Assembly (NCBI RefSeq): GCF_000379525.1
Contig: NZ_KB902498.1
Coordinates: 74,488 to 138,487, forward strand
Source: Lamprocystis purpurea DSM 4197
GTDB lineage: Bacteria > Pseudomonadota > Gammaproteobacteria > Chromatiales > Chromatiaceae
DNA: 64,000 bases
Direction: 5' to 3'
The notes beneath the pieces were generated by a model. The model was not told the origin of the DNA. It searched no databases and saw only the letters and a program-made list of their open reading frames with translations. The translations under genes were made by a program, and so were the position numbers. Shown here piece by piece: positions 27,007-36,112 of the stretch; positions within the stretch are counted from its first letter, which is position 1; the number at the start of each line of letters is the position of its first letter.

Positions 27007-28689
27007 CTAGGCCGCGTTTTCGTCCCGTGCACGATCGAGCATCTCGCGCGCATGGTCGCGCGTACGGCGGGTGATCTCGGTGCCGCCGAGCATGCGGGCG
27101 ATTTCCTCGACCCGGGCGGCGGGGTCGAGCGGTTCGATGTGGGTATGGGTCTGTCCGTCGACAGTCTCTTTGCTGACCCGCAGTTGGTGGTGGGCCTGGG
27201 CGGCCACTTGCGGCAGGTGGGTGACGCACAGCACCTGACGGGCGGCGCCCAGGCGGCGCAGCAGGCGCCCGACGATCTCGGCGACGCCGCCGCCGATGCC
27301 GACGTCCACCTCGTCGAAGACCAGGGTGGGGACGCTGCCGCATTCCGCGGTGGCGACCTGGATGGCGAGGCTGATGCGGGAGAGTTCGCCGCCGGAGGCG
27401 ACCCGCGCCAGGGCCTGCATGGGCTGGCCGGGGTTGGCACTGACCAGAAACGCGATCCGCTCCATGCCGCCGGCGCCCGCGGATTCGGCGGGCAGCGCCT
27501 CCAGCGCGACGGCGAAGCGCCCGCCGGTCATCCCGAGTTGCTGCATCGCCTGGGTCACGGTGTCGCCTAGCCGGGCGGATGCGTCGGCGCGGGCCTGCGA
27601 CAGCCGGGCCGCCTGGGCGCCGAAGGCGGTCCAAGCAGCGTCGCGCTCGCCGCGCAGGGTGTCGAGGGTCTGGTCGGCCTGTTGCAGGGTCGCAAGTTCG
27701 GCGCGGCGGGTATCGAGCAGGTCGGGGAGTTGCGGGGCGAAGACGCGGTACTTGCGGGCGAATTCGTGGATCTGCGCGAGCCGGGCCTCCACCGTGGCCA
27801 GGGTGGCGGGGTCCAGGTCGAGTCCGTCCAGGTAATGGCGCAGGCTGACGGCCGCTTCATGGGCGTGGATCGCGGCGCCTTCCAGCAGCTCCCGCGCCTC
27901 GGCCAGCGCGGGATCGATGGTCTCCAGTTCGCTGAGATCCGCCGCGGCGCTACGCAGTTGGTCCTCGATGGCCGGCTCCGACTCGGCCAGCCCTTGCAGG
28001 ACCGCGGCCCCGACCTCCTGGAGCCGACCCAGATGGCTCAGCCGCCGCTGTTCCTGATCCAGCGACACGAGTTCTTCGGCCTTGAGACCGAGTGCATCGA
28101 GTTCATCGACCTGAAAACGCAGCAGATCGAGGCGTTCGGCCCGTTCGGCCGCGGCGCCTTCGAGTTCGGTGAGCCGGCGGTCCAGCGTCCGGTAGTCGCG
28201 AAAGGCCGCGGCCACCGCGGCGGCCAGGTCCGGATGGCCGCCGTAGGCGTCGAGCAGGGTGCGCTGATCATTGGCGCGCAGCAGTGACTGGTGGGCGTGC
28301 TGGCCGTGGATGTCGACCAGCCGGTCGCCGAGTTCGCGCAGTTGGGTGGTGCTCGCCGCGCGGCCGTTGATGAAGGCGCGGGAGCGGCCTTCGCGGGCGA
28401 TCAGGCGGCGGACGATGCAGTCGCCGTCGTCGTCCAAGGCCTGTTCCGCCAGCCAGGCGCGCGCGGCCGGACACTGGACCAGGTCGAAGCTGGCGACGAC
28501 CTCGGCGCGCTCCCGTCCGGCGCGGATGACGGCGGCATCGGCTTTGTCTCCCAGGGCGATGCCCAGGGCGTCGATGAGGATGGATTTGCCGGCGCCGGTC
28601 TCGCCGGTGAGGGCGCTGAGCCCGGCGGCGCAGTCCAGCTCCAGGCGGCTGACGATGGCGACGTCCTGGATCAGGATGTGGGTCAGCAT
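27007..28689 (-). CDS. recN: DNA repair protein RecN
   Basis: A 560-residue SMC-like ATPase for recombinational repair of double-strand breaks. The N-terminus LTHILIQDVAIVSRLEL is followed by Walker A TGETGAGKS; central residues 150-370 are coiled-coil-rich; the C-terminal lobe holds NPGQPMQALARVASGGELSR (ABC signature) and VFDEVDVGIGG (Walker B). Full family length. The ATG at 28689 is chosen because the family begins MLTHI; 15 codons of upstream frame have no similarity. It follows nadK on the same strand, the conserved gammaproteobacterial order. SOS control is usual, but no LexA box was identified. Confidence 0.95.
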   Translation of the reverse strand: MLTHILIQDVAIVSRLELDCAAGLSALTGETGAGKSILIDALGIALGDKADAAVIRAGRERAEVVASFDLVQCPAARAWLAEQALDDDGDCIVRRLIAREGRSRAFINGRAASTTQLRELGDRLVDIHGQHAHQSLLRANDQRTLLDAYGGHPDLAAAVAAAFRDYRTLDRRLTELEGAAAERAERLDLLRFQVDELDALGLKAEELVSLDQEQRRLSHLGRLQEVGAAVLQGLAESEPAIEDQLRSAAADLSELETIDPALAEARELLEGAAIHAHEAAVSLRHYLDGLDLDPATLATVEARLAQIHEFARKYRVFAPQLPDLLDTRRAELATLQQADQTLDTLRGERDAAWTAFGAQAARLSQARADASARLGDTVTQAMQQLGMTGGRFAVALEALPAESAGAGGMERIAFLVSANPGQPMQALARVASGGELSRISLAIQVATAECGSVPTLVFDEVDVGIGGGVAEIVGRLLRRLGAARQVLCVTHLPQVAAQAHHQLRVSKETVDGQTHTHIEPLDPAARVEEIARMLGGTEITRRTRDHAREMLDRARDENAA

Positions 28690-28706
28690 GGGCTGCACCG
28701 GTGCGG

Positions 28707-28741
28707 GGGATGGGTTTCGCCGCGCCCGACCCATCCGACAA
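28707..28741. repeat. hairpin-forming palindrome between nadK and recN
   Basis: GGATGGGT and ACCCATCC enclose TTCGCCGCGCCCG; a small REP-like palindrome in the 88-base nadK-recN gap. Confidence 0.6.
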
Positions 28742-28777
28742 TCGGGCGGGCGCGCCGGCGCAGCCGGGGCGGTCCGC

Positions 28778-29680
28778 TCAACATGTCAGCGAGACCGGCG
28801 TCAGTCCTCCCCAGCCGAGCTTGGCGCGGAGAATCTGATAATGGTTGTGGCCCTTAGGGTGGAGCAGGCCGACCTGATTGGGATGACGCTCGACGCGCAG
28901 GCGGGTCTTGCGCAGGAGTGGGACCGCGGTCTGGCCGTCGCAGGTCATCTGGGCATCGCCGTTGTCCGGACCACAGACCCGGATCTCGATGCGGCTGGCA
29001 CCCGGCACGACCAGCGGGCGGTTGCTGAGGTCGTGCGGGCAGATCGGCACCAGCAGGATGGCGTCCAGGGAAGGCGCGACCAGGGGCCCGCCGCCGGACA
29101 GCGCGTAGGCGGTCGAGCCGGTGGGGGTCGAAATGATCAGTCCGTCCGAGCGTTGGGCATTGACGAAGGCGCCATCGATGTAGGTCTCGAACTCGATCAT
29201 GCGCGCCGTGTTCCATTTGTGGATCACCACGTCGTTCAAAGCCGCATAGGCGCGCTCCGGCGGGGTGTCGTCGCACGCGAGCACCGCGGCGGTGAGCAGG
29301 CTGCGCGTATCGGTCTCATACTCACCCTCCAGAATCGCATCCAGCGCGGTTTCACTGTGCTCGGGCAGGATGTCGACCAGGAACCCGAGGCGGCCCAGAT
29401 TGATGCCGAGCAACTGCACCCGGCTGCCCGCCAGGGCGCGGGCGGCATGGAGCAGGGTGCCGTCGCCGCCGACCACCACGACCAGATCGCAGCGCGCCCC
29501 GAGCACCGCCACCGGCACGCCCTCCTCGGGCCGCAGGCGCAGCAGGCGAGCGCTCTCGGCGTCCAGCAGGACTTGGCAGCCGCGCAGTCGCAGGTGTTCG
29601 GTCAGCCGGCGCAGGGTGGCCTCGACTTCGGGCTCCTCGCTCTGTTTACCGATGATGCCGACGATTCGGAATTGCCGCAT
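28778..29680 (-). CDS. nadK: NAD kinase
   Basis: A 300-residue enzyme that phosphorylates NAD to NADP. The GGDGT motif is present (VVVVGGDGTLLHAAR), followed by GINLGRLGFL and SGLIISTPTGSTAYALSGGGP-type NAD-binding signature (seen as DGLIISTPTGSTAYALSGGG), and ALNDVVIHKW. Length is typical (292 in E. coli). It is the first gene of a nadK-recN pair and is divergent from hrcA, the arrangement common in gammaproteobacteria where the heat-shock repressor region adjoins nadK. Confidence 0.96.
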   Translation of the reverse strand: MRQFRIVGIIGKQSEEPEVEATLRRLTEHLRLRGCQVLLDAESARLLRLRPEEGVPVAVLGARCDLVVVVGGDGTLLHAARALAGSRVQLLGINLGRLGFLVDILPEHSETALDAILEGEYETDTRSLLTAAVLACDDTPPERAYAALNDVVIHKWNTARMIEFETYIDGAFVNAQRSDGLIISTPTGSTAYALSGGGPLVAPSLDAILLVPICPHDLSNRPLVVPGASRIEIRVCGPDNGDAQMTCDGQTAVPLLRKTRLRVERHPNQVGLLHPKGHNHYQILRAKLGWGGLTPVSLTC

Positions 29681-29830
29681 GGGCTTCCTTGGGGGTCCGC
29701 GCTGGTTGCGGGCAGGTGGTCAGTCCGAAACGGTAGCATGGGCGGTGCGGTACGCCAAGTGCGCCGCTGCAAGATTGTTGCGCGACGCTCAGGGCGCGCT
29801 GCCGGGGTTGGCCATGATCCGGTGCCTACC

Positions 29831-29859
29831 TTGACAGTCTCGTGGTGAGTCCCTAGATT
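29831..29859 (+). promoter_or_regulatory. sigma-70-type promoter of the hrcA-grpE-dnaK operon
   Basis: TTGACA (29831-29836) and TAGATT (29854-29859) with a 17-base spacer, the best promoter in this 364-base gap. Transcription would start about 29866, so the CIRCE operator at 29869 covers the first transcribed bases, ideal for HrcA repression. Confidence 0.75.
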
Positions 29860-29868
29860 GTGCGAGGG

Positions 29869-29895
29869 TTAGCACTCGAATCAAGAGAGTGCTAA
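29869..29895 (+). promoter_or_regulatory. CIRCE operator (HrcA binding site)
   Basis: TTAGCACTC-N9-GAGTGCTAA, a perfect match to the CIRCE consensus including the 9-base spacer. HrcA binds it to repress heat-shock genes until it is titrated from GroEL. It lies about 150 bases before hrcA and just after the promoter, so HrcA here is autoregulated together with grpE and dnaK. Confidence 0.97.
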
Positions 29896-30044
29896 CAGAC
29901 GGCTGGTTCGGCGCGCGCGATCTCCCGCGCGGTTCTCGTTCCCCCCGAGAGCGGCCAATCCCGGCGCCGATGCCGAGTCCGGCAGCCAGGCAGCGAGAAA
30001 CAGATAAGGTGGGTCAACGCGGCAAACACTAGGGCAGGCATCCA

Positions 30045-31097
30045 TTGACAGCACAAGCCAAATACTGCGACACCCAGGTCAGCGAGCGCGCCATGCACTT
30101 TCTGAAGGTGCTGGTGGAACGCTATATCAAGGACGGTCAGCCGGTGGGCTCCCGGACGCTCTCGAAGGACGCGGGTCTTGAATTGAGTCCGGCGACGATC
30201 CGCAACGTGATGGCTGATCTGGAAGACCTGGGGCTGGTGGTGTCGCCCCACACCTCGGCCGGGCGGGTGCCGACGGTGGCCGGTTATCGGCTGTTCGTGG
30301 ATTCGTTGCTGACGATGCGGCCGCCCTCCGAGGAGGACATGGAGAACCTGCGGCAGCGCTTCACCGGCCCGACCGACTCCAAGTCGCTGGTGGAGGCGAC
30401 GTCGCGGATGCTGTCGGGGATTACTCACCTGGCGGGCGTGGTGATGCTGCCGCGGCATGAGCGCAACGCCTTCCGGCAGATCGAATTATTGCCGTTGTCG
30501 GGAGCGCGGGTGCTGGCGATCCTGATCACCGGCGAGGGTGAGGTGCATAATCGGATCATTACGACCGAGCATGCCATCACCCGCTCCATGCTGGAAGAGG
30601 CATCGAATTATCTGAACCGGATGTTTACCGGGCAGGACATCAGCGAGGTGCGCAAGCGTCTCCTGGAAGACCTGAAGAACACCCACCAGAACATGGATGC
30701 GCTGATGATGCGCGCCGTGACCCTGGCCCATGACGTGGTGGCGGCGGCCGAACGCACCGATGACTGTGTCATCGCCGGTCAGACCAACCTGATGGAATTC
30801 GGCGAGTTGGCGAACATGGAGCGGCTCAAGCACCTGTTTGACGCCTTCAACCAGAAGCGCGAGATCCTGCACATCCTGGACCGCTGTATCGAGGCTGACG
30901 GGGTGCAGATTTTCATCGGCGAGGAGTCCGGATATGACCTGCTCGACGACTGCAGCCTGGTGACGACGGCCTACCGGGTGGATGATCAGGTGGTGGGTGT
31001 GCTCGGAGTCATCGGGCCGACCCGCATGGATTACCAGCGGGTGATTCCGATCGTGGACGTCACCGCGCGGCTGCTGGCCGCCGCATTGCGGCAGTAG
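30045..31097 (+). CDS. hrcA: heat-inducible transcription repressor HrcA
   Basis: A 350-residue repressor that binds CIRCE. The N-terminal winged HTH (RYIKDGQPVGSRTLSK, then LSPATIRNVMADLEDLGLV and HTSAGRVPT) is diagnostic; the middle and C-terminal parts (FRQIELLPLSG, VQIFIGEESG, GVIGPTRMDY) are the dimerisation and inserted domains. The start is taken as TTG at 30045 because family similarity begins within the first residues; no ATG in frame lies before the HTH except one internal at residue 17. First gene of hrcA-grpE-dnaK-dnaJ under a perfect CIRCE. Confidence 0.95.
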   Translation: MTAQAKYCDTQVSERAMHFLKVLVERYIKDGQPVGSRTLSKDAGLELSPATIRNVMADLEDLGLVVSPHTSAGRVPTVAGYRLFVDSLLTMRPPSEEDMENLRQRFTGPTDSKSLVEATSRMLSGITHLAGVVMLPRHERNAFRQIELLPLSGARVLAILITGEGEVHNRIITTEHAITRSMLEEASNYLNRMFTGQDISEVRKRLLEDLKNTHQNMDALMMRAVTLAHDVVAAAERTDDCVIAGQTNLMEFGELANMERLKHLFDAFNQKREILHILDRCIEADGVQIFIGEESGYDLLDDCSLVTTAYRVDDQVVGVLGVIGPTRMDYQRVIPIVDVTARLLAAALRQ

Positions 31098-31173
31098 CCA
31101 TTTATTTCCGGCTGGGTGGCGGCGTCCGGAGCGGGGCGCGGCGGCACGGTCGATTGCAGTTACGGAGGTCACC

Positions 31174-31797
31174 ATGACGACGCAGACAACGGATAATCAA
31201 ATCACTGACCCTATGACAAACCCGAACACTGACTTGAATTCCGACCCGACCGCGTCGCGATCGGCGGCATCTGCGGATGGTCCTGAATTGCTCACCGCCG
31301 CGGAGGCTGAGTCGCCGGCCCCCGGCAGCGCGGTGCTGCTGGCCGAATTGGCCGCTGCCCGCGCCAAGGCCGACGAACACTGGGACCAACTGCTGCGGGC
31401 ACGTGCCGAATTGGACAACCTGCGCAAGCGCCAGGCACTGGAGCTGGAAAAGGCTCATAAATATGCCTTAGACAGCTTCGTGCGTGAACTACTGCCGGTG
31501 CAGGACAGCCTGGAGTTGGGACACGACGCCGCCCGGGATGAGGGGGCCGACCTGACGCGGTTGCGCGAGGGTACCGCGCTGACCCTCAAACTCCTGTCCG
31601 ACGCCTTGGCGCGCTTCGGCGTCGTCCCCGTGGAGCCCCTGGGTGAACCATTCAACCCGGAGTTCCACCAGGCCATGACCCTGCAGCCGCGCGACGATGT
31701 GGCCCCCAATACGGTCACCACCGTCATGCAGAAAGGGTACACGCTGAATGGTCGGCTGGTGCGCCCGGCGCTGGTCATGGTGTCCCGGGCCGCCTGA
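31174..31797 (+). CDS. grpE: nucleotide exchange factor GrpE
   Basis: A 207-residue cochaperone that releases ADP from DnaK. After a low-complexity Asn/Thr-rich N-terminus comes the long coiled-coil helix (DEHWDQLLRARAELDNLRKR) and the C-terminal beta domain with VVPVEPLGEPFNPEFHQAM and VMQKGYTLNGRLVRPALV, the family signature. ATG at 31174 follows GGAGGT. Second gene of the heat-shock operon, 76 bases after hrcA. Confidence 0.96.
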   Translation: MTTQTTDNQITDPMTNPNTDLNSDPTASRSAASADGPELLTAAEAESPAPGSAVLLAELAAARAKADEHWDQLLRARAELDNLRKRQALELEKAHKYALDSFVRELLPVQDSLELGHDAARDEGADLTRLREGTALTLKLLSDALARFGVVPVEPLGEPFNPEFHQAMTLQPRDDVAPNTVTTVMQKGYTLNGRLVRPALVMVSRAA

Positions 31798-31942
31798 ACG
31801 GATTGCATCGACCGCGCCGCCCCGGACCAGGGTGCGTGAGCACACCGGCTTGAACCGGCGCGGGTTTCCCCCCAACTGAGGGGCCAATTAGGCGCCCTGG
31901 CGCCGCTGCCATTTGCCAGCAACGAGAATTCGGAGAGAACGA

Positions 31943-33880
31943 ATGGGAAAGATTATCGGTATCGATCTTGGCACGACCAACTCCTGCGTCGCCGTCATGG
32001 AGGGGGACACTGTCAAGGTCATCGAAAACGCCGAGGGCGATCGGACGACGCCCTCGATCGTCGCCTACAGTGGTGACAATGAAGTCCTGGTCGGCCAGTC
32101 CGCCAAACGGCAGGCGGTCACCAACCCCTCGCACACGCTGTTCGCCATCAAGCGCCTGATCGGCCGGCGTTACGAGGATCAGGTGGTGGCCAAGGACAAG
32201 GGCATGGTGCCCTACAAGATCGTCAAGGCGGACAATGGTGACGCTTGGGTGGAGGTCAACGGCAAGAAGATGGCGCCGCCCGAGATCTCGGCCAAGGTCT
32301 TGCAAAAGATGAAGAAGACCGCCGAGGACTACCTGGGTCACCCGGTCACCGAGGCCGTCATCACGGTCCCGGCCTATTTCAATGACTCCCAGCGCCAGGC
32401 GACCAAGGACGCCGGGCGGATCGCCGGCCTCGAGGTCAAGCGCATCATCAACGAGCCCACCGCCGCGGCCCTGGCCTACGGGATGGACAAGAAGCGCGGC
32501 GACCAGAAGATTGCGGTCTATGACCTGGGCGGCGGTACCTTCGATATCTCGATCATCGAAATCGCGGAGATCGAGGGCGAGCACCAGTTCGAGGTGCTGT
32601 CCACTAACGGCGACACCTTCCTGGGCGGCGAAGATTTCGATTTGCGGATCATCGAATTCCTGGCGGCCGAGTTCAAGAAGTCCGCGGGCGTCGACGTGCA
32701 CAATGACCCGCTGGCGCTGCAGCGTCTCAAGGAAGCCGCGGAAAAGGCCAAGATCGAACTGTCGTCCAGCCAGCAGACCGACATCAATCTGCCGTATATC
32801 ACGGCCGATCAGAACGGCCCCAAGCACCTGAACGTCAAGCTGACCCGCGCCAAACTCGAGTCCCTGGTGGAGGAACTGGTCGACCGGACCATCGAACCCT
32901 GCCGGATCGCGCTCAAGGACGCCAACCTGACCGCCGGACAGATCGACGAGGTGATCCTGGTCGGCGGTCAGACCCGGATGCCCAAGGTACAGGCCAAGGT
33001 CGAGGAGTTCTTCGGCAAGACCCCGCGGCGCGACGTGAACCCTGACGAGGCTGTCGCCATCGGCGCGGCCATCCAGGGCGGCGTGTTGGGCGGGCAGGTC
33101 AAGGACGTGTTGCTGCTGGACGTAACGCCGCTGTCGCTCGGTATCGAGACCCTGGGCGGGGTCATGACCAAGCTGATCGAGAAGAACACCACGATCCCGA
33201 CCTCCGCCCAGCAGGTCTTCTCCACCGCCGATGACCACCAGACGGCGGTGACGGTGCACGTGCTCCAGGGCGAGCGCGAGCGCGCGGTGGATAACAAATC
33301 GCTGGGCCGCTTCGATCTCAGCGACATTCCGCTGGCGCCGCGCGGTGTCCCGCAGATCGAGGTCAAGTTCGATATCGATGCCAACGGCATCCTGAACGTC
33401 TCCGCCAAAGACAAGGCGACCGGTAAGCAGCAGTCGATCATCGTCAAGGCGTCCTCCGGACTCTCCGACGCGGAAGTGGCCAAGATGGTCAAGGACGCGG
33501 AGGCGCATGCGGAAGACGATCGCCGCTTCCACGAGCTGGTCTCGGCCCGTAATCACGCCGACAGCATGGTTCACTCCTGTCGCAAGTCCATGGAGCAACT
33601 GGGCGACAAGATGGAAGCGGGCGAGAAGTCGGGCATCGAGTCCGCCATCCGTGATCTGGAAGAGGCCATCAAGGGCGAGGACAAGGACCGCATCGAGTCG
33701 CTCACCAAGGCCCTGGGCGACTCCTCCGCCAAGATGGCGGAGCGGCTCTACGCGCAGGGTGCCGCGGGTGCCGCGGGTGCCGATGCGGCGGGCCAGGATG
33801 CCGGTGCCAAGACCGCGGGCGGCGGCAAGGACGACGTGGTCGATGCCGAGTTCGAAGAAGTCAAGGACGATAAGAAGTAG
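31943..33880 (+). CDS. dnaK: molecular chaperone DnaK (Hsp70)
   Basis: A 645-residue Hsp70. It begins [20 protein letters not shown] (phosphate loop 1), followed by [15 protein letters not shown] and the [16 protein letters not shown] signature; the substrate-binding domain starts after [19 protein letters not shown] and the helical lid ends in an Ala/Gly-rich tail with the terminal [10 protein letters not shown] that helps recruit clients. The ATG at 31943 is chosen as the family N-terminus with GGAGAG upstream. Third gene of the operon. Confidence 0.98.
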   Translation: MGKIIGIDLGTTNSCVAVMEGDTVKVIENAEGDRTTPSIVAYSGDNEVLVGQSAKRQAVTNPSHTLFAIKRLIGRRYEDQVVAKDKGMVPYKIVKADNGDAWVEVNGKKMAPPEISAKVLQKMKKTAEDYLGHPVTEAVITVPAYFNDSQRQATKDAGRIAGLEVKRIINEPTAAALAYGMDKKRGDQKIAVYDLGGGTFDISIIEIAEIEGEHQFEVLSTNGDTFLGGEDFDLRIIEFLAAEFKKSAGVDVHNDPLALQRLKEAAEKAKIELSSSQQTDINLPYITADQNGPKHLNVKLTRAKLESLVEELVDRTIEPCRIALKDANLTAGQIDEVILVGGQTRMPKVQAKVEEFFGKTPRRDVNPDEAVAIGAAIQGGVLGGQVKDVLLLDVTPLSLGIETLGGVMTKLIEKNTTIPTSAQQVFSTADDHQTAVTVHVLQGERERAVDNKSLGRFDLSDIPLAPRGVPQIEVKFDIDANGILNVSAKDKATGKQQSIIVKASSGLSDAEVAKMVKDAEAHAEDDRRFHELVSARNHADSMVHSCRKSMEQLGDKMEAGEKSGIESAIRDLEEAIKGEDKDRIESLTKALGDSSAKMAERLYAQGAAGAAGADAAGQDAGAKTAGGGKDDVVDAEFEEVKDDKK

Positions 33881-33884
33881 TGAT

Positions 33885-33969
33885 TAAACCGCGTCCAGCG
33901 CGATATGCGTAACTTTCATGGTGTGTTCGGCCTTGGCGATTTCACTAACCTCGGTGGAGACGCGGTTTA
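33885..33969. repeat. inverted repeat between dnaK and dnaJ (family H)
   Basis: TAAACCGCGTC (33885-33895) pairs with GACGCGGTTTA (33959-33969) across a 63-base loop. Starts four bases after the dnaK stop. Could attenuate read-through into dnaJ or be another dispersed palindrome. Confidence 0.65.
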
Positions 33970-34060
33970 GTGGATAGTGGATCGTCATCGCTGATTTGCG
34001 GCGCGCGGGCGGATCGTCCGTGCGTCGTTCATGTCGCGGCGAAAGGCCCCGCTCGATGAA

Positions 34061-34136
<76 letters not shown>

Positions 34137-34142
34137 CTGCTA

Positions 34143-35273
34143 ATGCCCAAACGCGATTACTACGAAGTCCTGGGGGTTGCGCGCAACGCCAGCGAGGCCG
34201 ACGTCAAGAAGGCCTTCCGGCGTCTCGCCATGAAATACCACCCGGACCGCAATACCGGAGACGCCGGTGCCGAGGCCAAGTTCAAAGAGGTCAAGCAGGC
34301 GTACGATGTGCTGACGGATGCCAAGAAGCGCAGTGCCTATGATCAGTTCGGCCACGCCGGTGTCGAGGCCGGTGCCGGCGGGTTCGGCGGTCCTGGTGAC
34401 TTCGCCGGCGGTTCATTCCAGGACATTTTCGGCGACGTCTTCGGCGATATTTTCGGCGGGCGCGGCGGTCGGCGTACCGGTCGCGGGGCCGATTTGCGCT
34501 ATGACCTCAGCCTGACGCTGGAGGAGGCGGTCGCCGGCAAAGACGTCAAGATCCGCATTCCCACGCTGGTCGAATGCCAGTTCTGCGGCGGCTCCGGGGC
34601 CAAACCGGGGACCAAGCCCAAGACCTGCCCGACCTGCAGCGGCGCCGGCCAGGTGCGGATGCAGCAGGGATTTTTCTCGATCCAGCAGGCTTGCCCCCAG
34701 TGTCGGGGCAAAGGTCAGATCATCGAGGAGGCCTGCCCCCACTGTCGCGGGCGCGGTCGGTTGCAGGAAGACAAGACGCTCTCGGTCAAGGTGCCGCCCG
34801 GTGTGGATACGGGTGATCGCATCCGGCTGGCCGGGGAGGGTGAGCGCGGCGAGCATGGGGGGTCCGCGGGCGATCTCTATGTCCAGGTGCAGGTGCAGGA
34901 GCATCCTATTTTCACCCGTGAGGATAGCCATCTCTATTGCGAGGTGCCGATCGGTTTCGTGGTGGCGGCCTTGGGGGGTGAGATGGAGGTCCCGACCCTG
35001 GACGGGAAGGTCAGCCTCAAGATCCCCGCCGGCACCCAGACCGGTCAGATGTTCCGGGTGCGCGGCAAGGGCGTGAAGCCGGTGCGCGACAGCGTGGTCG
35101 GCGACCTGATCTGTCGGGTGCTGGTCGAGACTCCGGTCAACCTGACCGAGCGCCAGAAAGAGTTGTTACGTGAGTTCGATACGAGCATGCAGGAAGGCGG
35201 GTCGCGTCACAGCCCGCAAGAGTCGACCTGGCTTGATGGGGTCAAGAGCTTTTTCGAGCGCATGGGCTTTTAA
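34143..35273 (+). CDS. dnaJ: chaperone protein DnaJ (Hsp40)
   Basis: A 376-residue type I Hsp40. The J domain holds [11 protein letters not shown] with the HPD motif, then a Gly/Phe-rich linker (about residues 75-115), four zinc-binding CxxCxGxG modules ([32 protein letters not shown]) and C-terminal peptide-binding domains. It stimulates DnaK ATP hydrolysis and delivers substrates. The upstream 260 bases contain repeats rather than an obvious ribosome-binding site, so its expression may differ from dnaK. Confidence 0.97.
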   Translation: MPKRDYYEVLGVARNASEADVKKAFRRLAMKYHPDRNTGDAGAEAKFKEVKQAYDVLTDAKKRSAYDQFGHAGVEAGAGGFGGPGDFAGGSFQDIFGDVFGDIFGGRGGRRTGRGADLRYDLSLTLEEAVAGKDVKIRIPTLVECQFCGGSGAKPGTKPKTCPTCSGAGQVRMQQGFFSIQQACPQCRGKGQIIEEACPHCRGRGRLQEDKTLSVKVPPGVDTGDRIRLAGEGERGEHGGSAGDLYVQVQVQEHPIFTREDSHLYCEVPIGFVVAALGGEMEVPTLDGKVSLKIPAGTQTGQMFRVRGKGVKPVRDSVVGDLICRVLVETPVNLTERQKELLREFDTSMQEGGSRHSPQESTWLDGVKSFFERMGF

Positions 35274-35302
35274 TCGTTTTTCGCCTTGAGGGCGAAAAAC
35301 GA
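35274..35302 (+). terminator. perfect hairpin directly after the dnaJ stop
   Basis: TCGTTTTTCGCC, loop TTGAG, GGCGAAAAACGA: a 12-bp perfect stem starting one base after the TAA. It lacks a trailing T-run but could stabilise the mRNA 3' end or stop transcription. Confidence 0.6.
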
Positions 35303-35502
35303 TCTGGTCGATCGAATGCCTGTGTGTCGGGGCACGCGAGTTAAGGCGATATCCGAAGAGCTTCGTACGCGCGTGCTCACCCTCCGGTGATCGGGGCGAC
35401 GCAACTGGAGGCCGACGCTTTAGCGGGCGGCGGCGGCGCGTTCGGCTGAAACCTCGACCTCCGATCTGCTGTGCGGGTGCAGTAAAATCCGTAGGATTTG
35501 CT

Positions 35503-35535
35503 AAAAAAACAGGGCCGATGGCCCTGTTTTTGTTT
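35503..35535 (+). terminator. Rho-independent terminator
   Basis: AAAAAACAGGGCC-GAT-GGCCCTGTTTTTGTTT: a GC stem flanked by A- and T-runs, so it can act in both directions; it probably ends the dnaJ transcript and also the small minus-strand gene at 35620-35796. Nothing else is recognised between 35303 and 35619. Confidence 0.85.
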
Positions 35536-35619
35536 CTCTCTATCTGATCGCTTGTTTCAGGCTGGGACTGCCCGCGAGCCGACCGCCCCATCAGGCCGGT
35601 CGGTCGCGAGTGCTTGACC

Positions 35620-35796
35620 TCAATATGCCATTGCCGGGGCGATGACGGCCGGCTGCGCCGCGCCCATCAGGTCCGCGCCCACTGCCGCTTGCTCGCTCTG
35701 GCCGCGCAAGGCGTAGGGAATCAGCGGTGCCAGGCTGATGGCGACGATGAACCAGAAGGCCTGACGATCCTTGGAACGGAGTGTCTCGTTGCTCAT
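35620..35796 (-). CDS. small single-pass membrane protein, unknown function
   Basis: A 58-residue protein with a charged N-terminus (SNETLRSKDRQ), one hydrophobic segment (AFWFIVAISLAPLIPYAL, residues about 13-30) and an Ala-rich soluble tail. The ATG at 35796 is preceded by GAGGAT at a good distance. The terminator at 35503-35535 lies downstream. I do not recognise the family; size and shape resemble small accessory subunits of membrane complexes, without specific similarity. Confidence 0.55.
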   Translation of the reverse strand: MSNETLRSKDRQAFWFIVAISLAPLIPYALRGQSEQAAVGADLMGAAQPAVIAPAMAY

Positions 35797-36112
35797 TGCG
35801 CTATCCTCGGTTGGTTGGTGTTTGCTTCTTAACATGGGCAAAGCCTGTTCATGTCAGGTGCCTGACTGAGCGGCTGACTTGCCGCTCGACAGATATATCT
35901 ACCTGTTTTCCCTTTGCCCCTCTTGCCTACGGAACCAAGGATGGGTGCGGACCAAGAAAAGCTCAAGTAATACTCTGTTCAGAACATGGTCATTACAGAG
36001 TATTTTAGTAGGAATACCGGTGCCAACCGTCACTGCTCGGTTGAGCCCCCGGCCGGCGGATCTCCGCGGACCTTCCGCCAACCGGCAGAGCCGCACGCCG
36101 CCGGATCGGCTG
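35797..36112. promoter_or_regulatory. gap with dyad symmetry AATACTCTG-N18-CAGAGTATT
   Basis: No gene is seen. At 35969-36004 a perfect 9-bp inverted repeat, AATACTCTG/CAGAGTATT, lies 173 bases upstream of the small membrane protein gene. It is either a regulator site or a stem-loop. TATATC at about 35895 could be the -10 region of that gene on the minus strand (unproven). Confidence 0.45.
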
